Assembly (NCBI GenBank): GCA_035544835.1
Contig: DASZZV010000010.1
Coordinates: 1-17,213 of the forward strand
Length of the DNA: 17,213 nucleotides
Source of the DNA: DASZZV01 sp035544835
GTDB lineage: Bacteria; Acidobacteriota; Thermoanaerobaculia; Gp7-AA8
Reading direction: 5' to 3'
The translations under genes and the position numbers were made by a program. The number at the start of each line of letters is the position of its first letter. The first letter of the stretch is position 1. The notes beneath the pieces are model-generated. The model was given only the letters and a program-made list of their open reading frames with translations. It searched no databases and had not been told where the DNA came from. Shown here one piece after another: positions 14,189 to 17,213 of this stretch.

Positions 14189-14243
14189 TCTCCGGTACAT
14201 GAATTGCAAAAGTTCCGCGGGAAGCAAATGAAATCCGAGAAAG

Positions 14244-14252
14244 TGCGATAAT
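14244..14252 (+). promoter_or_regulatory. Extended -10 promoter of the receiver gene, probably leaderless
   Basis: TGCGATAAT gives an extended -10 (TG at 14244-14245, GATAAT at 14247-14252). Seven bases later comes the GTG start at 14260, so the transcript would begin at the start codon. No Shine-Dalgarno sequence or clear -35 is present, consistent with an extended -10 promoter and leaderless mRNA. Confidence 0.5.
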
Positions 14253-14259
14253 TTCACCA

Positions 14260-14670
14260 GTGCGCGCAAAAAGAGCTCCACAATCGCTGCGGAAACTGCT
14301 CGTCATCGACGATGACGCCAAACTGCTCGCTTCGTACCGCGACCTGCTGATGCCTTACGGCTTCGAGGTCTTCACGGCCCCGAGTGGAGAGCAGGCCATC
14401 ACCATCGTGGAGCAGAACCCCGACATCATGCTCGTCATCCTCGACATCATGATGCCGGTGATGGATGGTCGTGAGTGGCTGCGGTGGTTTCGCACGATGA
14501 AACGCGAGTCACCGGTCATCGTCATCTCGGCGTACAAGATGGACGACTTCGACGTCGAGTTGAAGCCGGCTGCGTTCCTCGAGAAACCCTTCCATGTCGC
14601 CGAGCTGCTCGATCTGGTCGGCCTCTTCTGCGGACTGGGAACGCCGAGTAGCTCGTTCGGCGTCTCGTAA
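14260..14670 (+). CDS. Stand-alone response regulator receiver domain (CheY/Spo0F-like)
   Basis: 136 residues from a GTG start, all one receiver domain with no DNA-binding or enzymatic output. The acidic pocket is D17-D18-D19 (VIDDDAK), the phospho-acceptor Asp62 lies in VILDIMMP, the switch residue is Ser90 (VISAY), and Lys109 lies in LEKPF. All active-site residues are present, so phosphorylation by a histidine kinase is expected. No kinase is nearby. A phosphorelay role or direct protein binding is possible; a motor role as CheY cannot be judged from the sequence. A separate promoter drives it, and its mRNA 3' end probably folds in the large repeat hairpin that begins 10 nt after the stop. 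Confidence 0.93.
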   Translation: MRAKRAPQSLRKLLVIDDDAKLLASYRDLLMPYGFEVFTAPSGEQAITIVEQNPDIMLVILDIMMPVMDGREWLRWFRTMKRESPVIVISAYKMDDFDVELKPAAFLEKPFHVAELLDLVGLFCGLGTPSSSFGVS

Positions 14671-14679
14671 CGTTTCTTC

Positions 14680-14802
14680 TTGTGTGGCACAGGCACTCTT
14701 GCCTGTGTGCCGCGGCGTCGAGCCGTGGCTTTTCCGTGAATAATCTACAGGGAAGTCGGCCTCGACGGCCGACACACAGGCAAGAGTGCCTGTGCCACAC
14801 AA
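14680..14802. repeat. 123-bp dispersed palindromic element with 30-bp perfect ends
   Basis: Positions 14680-14709 and 14773-14802 are perfect 30-bp inverted repeats (TTGTGTGGCACAGGCACTCT at the left end). Each arm has an inner hairpin, CACAGGCA/TGCCTGTG. Next to the left arm lies GCCGCGGCGTCGAGCCGTGGC (minus one base, imperfect hairpin), shared with the copy at 229-249; the right inner flank has a related GGCC-TCGAC-GGCC hairpin. The element therefore looks like two copies facing each other, a form typical of REP doublets or MITEs. It separates the converging receiver and DUF3108 genes and would serve both as a transcript end. Confidence 0.8.
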
Positions 14803-14815
14803 AAGGCCGACTCGC

Positions 14816-15610
14816 TTACGAGCAGCCGTCCACGGACTGCAGATTCAACTCGAGTGAGGCCAGACTCTGCTGCACCTCGATGCGCACCGGGAGGCGCCGG
14901 TTGTCGTTCGACAACCAGACCACGACGTCACCGGGAAATTTCTTCTGGGCGTTGGGAACCGCGGAAATCCGATAGCCGAGGGCAGCGACCGATGTCGAGC
15001 CCAGCCCGATGGTCTTATGACCGGCCGGCGCGAAGACGACGGTGTACAACTTCCCGTCCGAGAACACCTGCGACTGAACCGGCGCCGTGATCTGCGCGGC
15101 GTTCTGACGGAGGTAGTAGATCGCGGTGAGCACGTCGCGCATATCCTGCGGCGGAAGCGGCTTCACTTTGTTCTCCACTCCATCGTCCGACGATTCCTTC
15201 CGCGTCCGTACCAGCCTCTTGAGGTAGTCGAAGTGCGTACGCTCGTTTCGGTGGCTCGAGCCCCAGCTGTAGCCGTGGAAGGTCATGAGGGTCTTCTCAC
15301 CACTGGGGTCCATCTGCGACTGGTACAGGTAGAAACCATCCGAGCTCTTGCGCGATGTGATGAGCAGTTGCGAGTCGACGAGATGGTTGCCGCCGGACTC
15401 GACTGTTTTCAAAGCGCCCACACCCGAGGTGGGGAACCGCAGGCCTGCAATCCACGACAACGCGCCTTTGAGCTTCCAGGAGTAATGAAGCTCTTCGCTT
15501 CCCAGGCCGGGAGCGCAGCCTTTCTGCAGAGGTTCAGCAGAGAGGGGAGAACTCAGAAGGAGGGAAAGCAGCAGGACAAATCCGCCTGCCATTCGTCGGG
15601 TCAATGTCAT
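14816..15610 (-). CDS. DUF3108-family secreted protein
   Basis: 264 residues: a signal peptide (RR then hydrophobic core, cleavage near SA25-EP) and a mature beta-rich domain. Family-like features are the YSWKLKGA start, the DVLTAIYYLRQ helix (about 159-169), SDGKLYTVVF, and the VVVWLSNDNRRLPVRIEV strand pair near the C-terminus, as in DUF3108 proteins of the bacterial periplasm or outer membrane. Their function is unknown. It follows ispH by 36 nt on the same strand and is probably co-transcribed. The start ATG at 15610 lies in the arm of a 12-bp hairpin, with no clear Shine-Dalgarno sequence. A second in-frame ATG (codon 7) would remove the arginines ahead of the hydrophobic core, so the first is preferred. 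Confidence 0.85.
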   Translation of the reverse strand: MTLTRRMAGGFVLLLSLLLSSPLSAEPLQKGCAPGLGSEELHYSWKLKGALSWIAGLRFPTSGVGALKTVESGGNHLVDSQLLITSRKSSDGFYLYQSQMDPSGEKTLMTFHGYSWGSSHRNERTHFDYLKRLVRTRKESSDDGVENKVKPLPPQDMRDVLTAIYYLRQNAAQITAPVQSQVFSDGKLYTVVFAPAGHKTIGLGSTSVAALGYRISAVPNAQKKFPGDVVVWLSNDNRRLPVRIEVQQSLASLELNLQSVDGCS

Positions 15611-15620
15611 GGCAGGCGGA
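15581..15620 (-). promoter_or_regulatory. Hairpin enclosing the DUF3108 start codon
   Basis: TCCGCCTGCCAT (15581-15592) and ATGGCAGGCGGA (15609-15620) are perfect 12-base complements around a 16-nt loop. In the mRNA the first arm ends at the start ATG and the second arm begins at the ATG of codon 7, so the stem hides the ribosome entry site. This could keep translation low or make it depend on another factor; chance is possible because the second arm must also encode the signal peptide. Confidence 0.55.
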
Positions 15621-15646
15621 ACGTCTAAAACAGGTAATTTATTCTC

Positions 15647-16489
15647 TCAGAACGAGCTTAGCTGCTGTTCGACCTCATCAATAACATAGTCAGGGGTCGA
15701 TGCCCCCGCGGTGAGGCCCACGACCTTCTGACCCTGAAACCAGGAAGACTGGAGGTCGCTTGCCCCCTGAACGAGATAGGCGGGTTTGCGTTCTTTGCAG
15801 ATATCCCAGAGATGTTTGGTATTGGCGCTCTTGGAGCCGCCCACCACCACGATGGCCTCGACCTCGGGATCTTCCGAGAGCTCCCGCGCCGCCACCTGAT
15901 TCTCTTTGGTGGCATAGCAGATGGTGTCAGCCCGCTCGACTGCGTTCACGCACTGCTCCACAGCCTTCACTACATCTTCGTACTCGTCAGCGTTGAGTGT
16001 GGTCTGGTAGAAGACCTTGACCTTCGGGTATCTCTGCCAATCCACACGGGCGACTTCTTCGAGCTTGGAAATGATGTGGTAATCAGCGGCATCGAGATCG
16101 TGCGTGTAGCCGATTACCTCGCGGTGTTTCGGGTCGCCGATGAACAGGAGATGGTAGCCTTGGGCGCGAGCGTTCTTCGACTCTCTATGAATGTCATAAA
16201 CGAATTTGCAGGTCGTATCGAGAACCTGAAGGCCGTTAGCTTTCGCCCCGTCGTGGAAAGAGGGGGGGACGCCGTGTGCCGAAAACACGATGGTCGGCTC
16301 GGCAACGTCTTCAATCGCTTCGACGGTACGCACGCCGAGATCTTCCATCTCCTGAACGACACGCTCGTTGTGGACGACCTGCCCGAGGATCGCCCCCCGC
16401 TGGCCGGTTGCCGCAAATCGCTTCACCTTCAGATCGGCGATACGCACTCCCGAGCAGAATCCGTACTTCGACGCTCTTATAACCTTCAT
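15647..16489 (-). CDS. ispH: 4-hydroxy-3-methylbut-2-enyl diphosphate reductase (LytB)
   Basis: 280 residues. The enzyme carries out the last MEP-pathway step, reducing HMBPP to IPP and DMAPP with an oxygen-sensitive iron-sulfur cluster in the cytosol. The three cluster cysteines are visible: Cys12 (GFCSGV), Cys94 (LDTTCKF) and Cys191 (ICYATKENQ). Substrate-binding motifs include VVHN (38-41), SAHGV (70-74), the HREV Glu124, QTTLN (162-166), GGSKSANTKHL (217-227) and GASTPD (262-267). The motifs TTLN and CYATKENQ differ slightly from the usual TTLS and CYATTNRQ, hinting at a divergent subfamily. ATG at 16489 has a good GGAGAG site just upstream and a TAGAAT -10 box. DUF3108 follows downstream. 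Confidence 0.96.
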   Translation of the reverse strand: MKVIRASKYGFCSGVRIADLKVKRFAATGQRGAILGQVVHNERVVQEMEDLGVRTVEAIEDVAEPTIVFSAHGVPPSFHDGAKANGLQVLDTTCKFVYDIHRESKNARAQGYHLLFIGDPKHREVIGYTHDLDAADYHIISKLEEVARVDWQRYPKVKVFYQTTLNADEYEDVVKAVEQCVNAVERADTICYATKENQVAARELSEDPEVEAIVVVGGSKSANTKHLWDICKERKPAYLVQGASDLQSSWFQGQKVVGLTAGASTPDYVIDEVEQQLSSF

Positions 16490-16522
16490 CTCTCTCCGCT
16501 CAACACAAAAACGGCAAGCTGC

Positions 16523-16528
16523 ATTCTA
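16523..16528 (-). promoter_or_regulatory. Probable -10 box of the ispH promoter
   Basis: The minus strand reads TAGAAT, five of six consensus bases, which would place the start near 16516 and leave a leader of about 26 nt with a GGAGAG ribosome site. No convincing -35 is found at 16-18 nt; TTGGAA at 16555-16550 is 21 nt away, too far for a standard promoter. Confidence 0.4.
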
Positions 16529-16590
16529 GGTCGAGACCAGAGCCGGCCGTTCCAATTCAGCCATTGCGTGCCACAATTCTCGGCCAACCG

Positions 16591-17154
16591 ATGACTGCTG
16601 GAGTCGCAAGCGATCTTCTGGCGAGGATCGAATCATTTCTGAAACCCCTCTATCAGGATCTCGACGGCGGCTCGCGGCTCGAGGAGGCCCTTCGCATCGG
16701 GGAGATCGCGGCGACGCTTTACCATCCGCCGATTGAGACCGAGCGCAGACATTTCGAAGTCCTGATTCTCTTTCAACGTCTCGGCAAGTGGCTCGACAAG
16801 CCACGGAACTTCTCGCGAGCAGTCCTGGCGCTGGAGCCGACCATCACTACGACGGAGCTTCGACGCGCTGCCCGCGTGCTCACTTCACTCGAGAATCCCA
16901 CGGAAGCTGCCGCCATCGCGCTGGCCGCCGCGGCCATCATCGACGCGGCGGGCCTTCGCGGTCTGGCCGAAGACTTTGCGTCGGCGCGGCGTGAGGGAAC
17001 GACAGCCCTGGAGATCGCCGCGGGATCGCTGGCGCACGACGAGCCATTGCCAGGGTGGTTTCCCGACCAGGGACGTTCATTGATCGCGCAACGCCGCCAG
17101 CGCCGCCGGGAGGTATGCAGGATGCTGCTGGACGAGGAGAAAGGCGTCCTCTAG
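16591..17154 (+). CDS. Hypothetical helical protein
   Basis: 187 residues from the ATG at 16591; a TTG at 16564 in the same frame would add nine residues. I do not recognise the family. It is soluble, without signal peptide or membrane helix, and predicted mostly alpha-helical, with Ala-rich helices in the middle (ALAAAAIIDAAGL, about 115-127) and an Arg-rich C-terminal segment (RRQRRREVCRMLLDEE). The YHPPIETERRHFE stretch (about 44-56) might belong to a metal-dependent HD-like fold, but no paired HD motif is present. No Shine-Dalgarno sequence is evident. It is divergent from ispH, about 100 nt apart, and codon use looks like its neighbours, so it is probably a real gene. Confidence 0.7.
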   Translation: MTAGVASDLLARIESFLKPLYQDLDGGSRLEEALRIGEIAATLYHPPIETERRHFEVLILFQRLGKWLDKPRNFSRAVLALEPTITTTELRRAARVLTSLENPTEAAAIALAAAAIIDAAGLRGLAEDFASARREGTTALEIAAGSLAHDEPLPGWFPDQGRSLIAQRRQRRREVCRMLLDEEKGVL

Positions 17155-17173
17155 CCGAGCTAGCCCCGGGACT

Positions 17174-17213
17174 CTACGAAACGCGGATGGCTGCCGCTTT
17201 TTCGAAGACCTTG
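17174..17213 (-). CDS. Possible C-terminal end of a gene that continues past the window
   Basis: The minus-strand frame from the window edge reads KVFEKAAAIRVS and then TAG at 17176-17174. The composition is protein-like and the stop is 20 nt from the end of the convergent gene, as expected for neighbouring genes, but 12 residues are too few to identify a family or even to prove coding. Confidence 0.25.
   Translation of the reverse strand, partial: KVFEKAAAIRVS

Overview
The window comes from a GC-rich, diderm bacterium that uses TTG, GTG and probably CTG as start codons. It makes isoprenoids by the MEP route (IspH) and senses c-di-AMP through a ydaO-type riboswitch. Envelope genes with signal peptides, palindromic dispersed repeats and an unusual set of S41 and EnvC-like proteins would suit Acidobacteriota or a neighbouring phylum. 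That placement is inference; the window has no rRNA or other phylogenetic marker. No prophage, transposase or CRISPR array is visible.

Region 1 (1-294) has no gene. It holds palindromic repeats, one of them a copy of an element that recurs as a large hairpin at 14680-14802.

Region 2 (295-5319, minus strand) is a tightly packed envelope operon. Its order of transcription is rnc (RNase III), an EnvC-like coiled-coil/LytM protein with a degenerate active site, an S41/PDZ protein lacking the usual Ser-Lys dyad, a YibQ-like divergent polysaccharide deacetylase, and an unrecognised multi-spanning membrane protein. Three of the four junctions overlap. The EnvC-like gene seems to start at a CTG that overlaps the rnc stop.

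Region 3 (5320-6214) is a non-coding regulatory block. On the plus strand it has a promoter, tRNA-Phe(GAA) and a strong terminator. On the minus strand it has a TTGACA/TACATT promoter, a c-di-AMP (ydaO/yuaA) riboswitch and a terminator-like hairpin. No gene directly follows the riboswitch; the next minus-strand gene is rnc, about 500 nt away across the antisense of the tRNA. Three inverted-repeat elements lie in the same block.

Region 4 (6215-7108, minus) is a short-chain polyprenyl diphosphate synthase. Diverging from it is a 1068-residue fusion of a two-TM methyl-accepting chemotaxis protein with a complete SBP_bac_5 (OppA/DppA-type) substrate-binding domain. The predicted topology puts the binding domain in the cytoplasm. 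This is the most unusual protein of the window.

Region 5 (10408-13011, plus) encodes an EamA/DMT transporter, an ECF sigma factor, a zinc-finger anti-sigma factor and a Spy/CpxP/CnrX-like periplasmic protein. They are joined by three ATGA overlaps and look like a self-contained envelope or metal stress-sensing unit.

Region 6 (13097-17213) has an ABC ATPase-like protein with an intact Walker A but degenerate Walker B, signature and H-loop; a stand-alone receiver-domain protein with a probable leaderless promoter; the 123-bp repeat hairpin; a DUF3108 protein downstream of ispH on the minus strand; and an unrecognised 187-residue protein.
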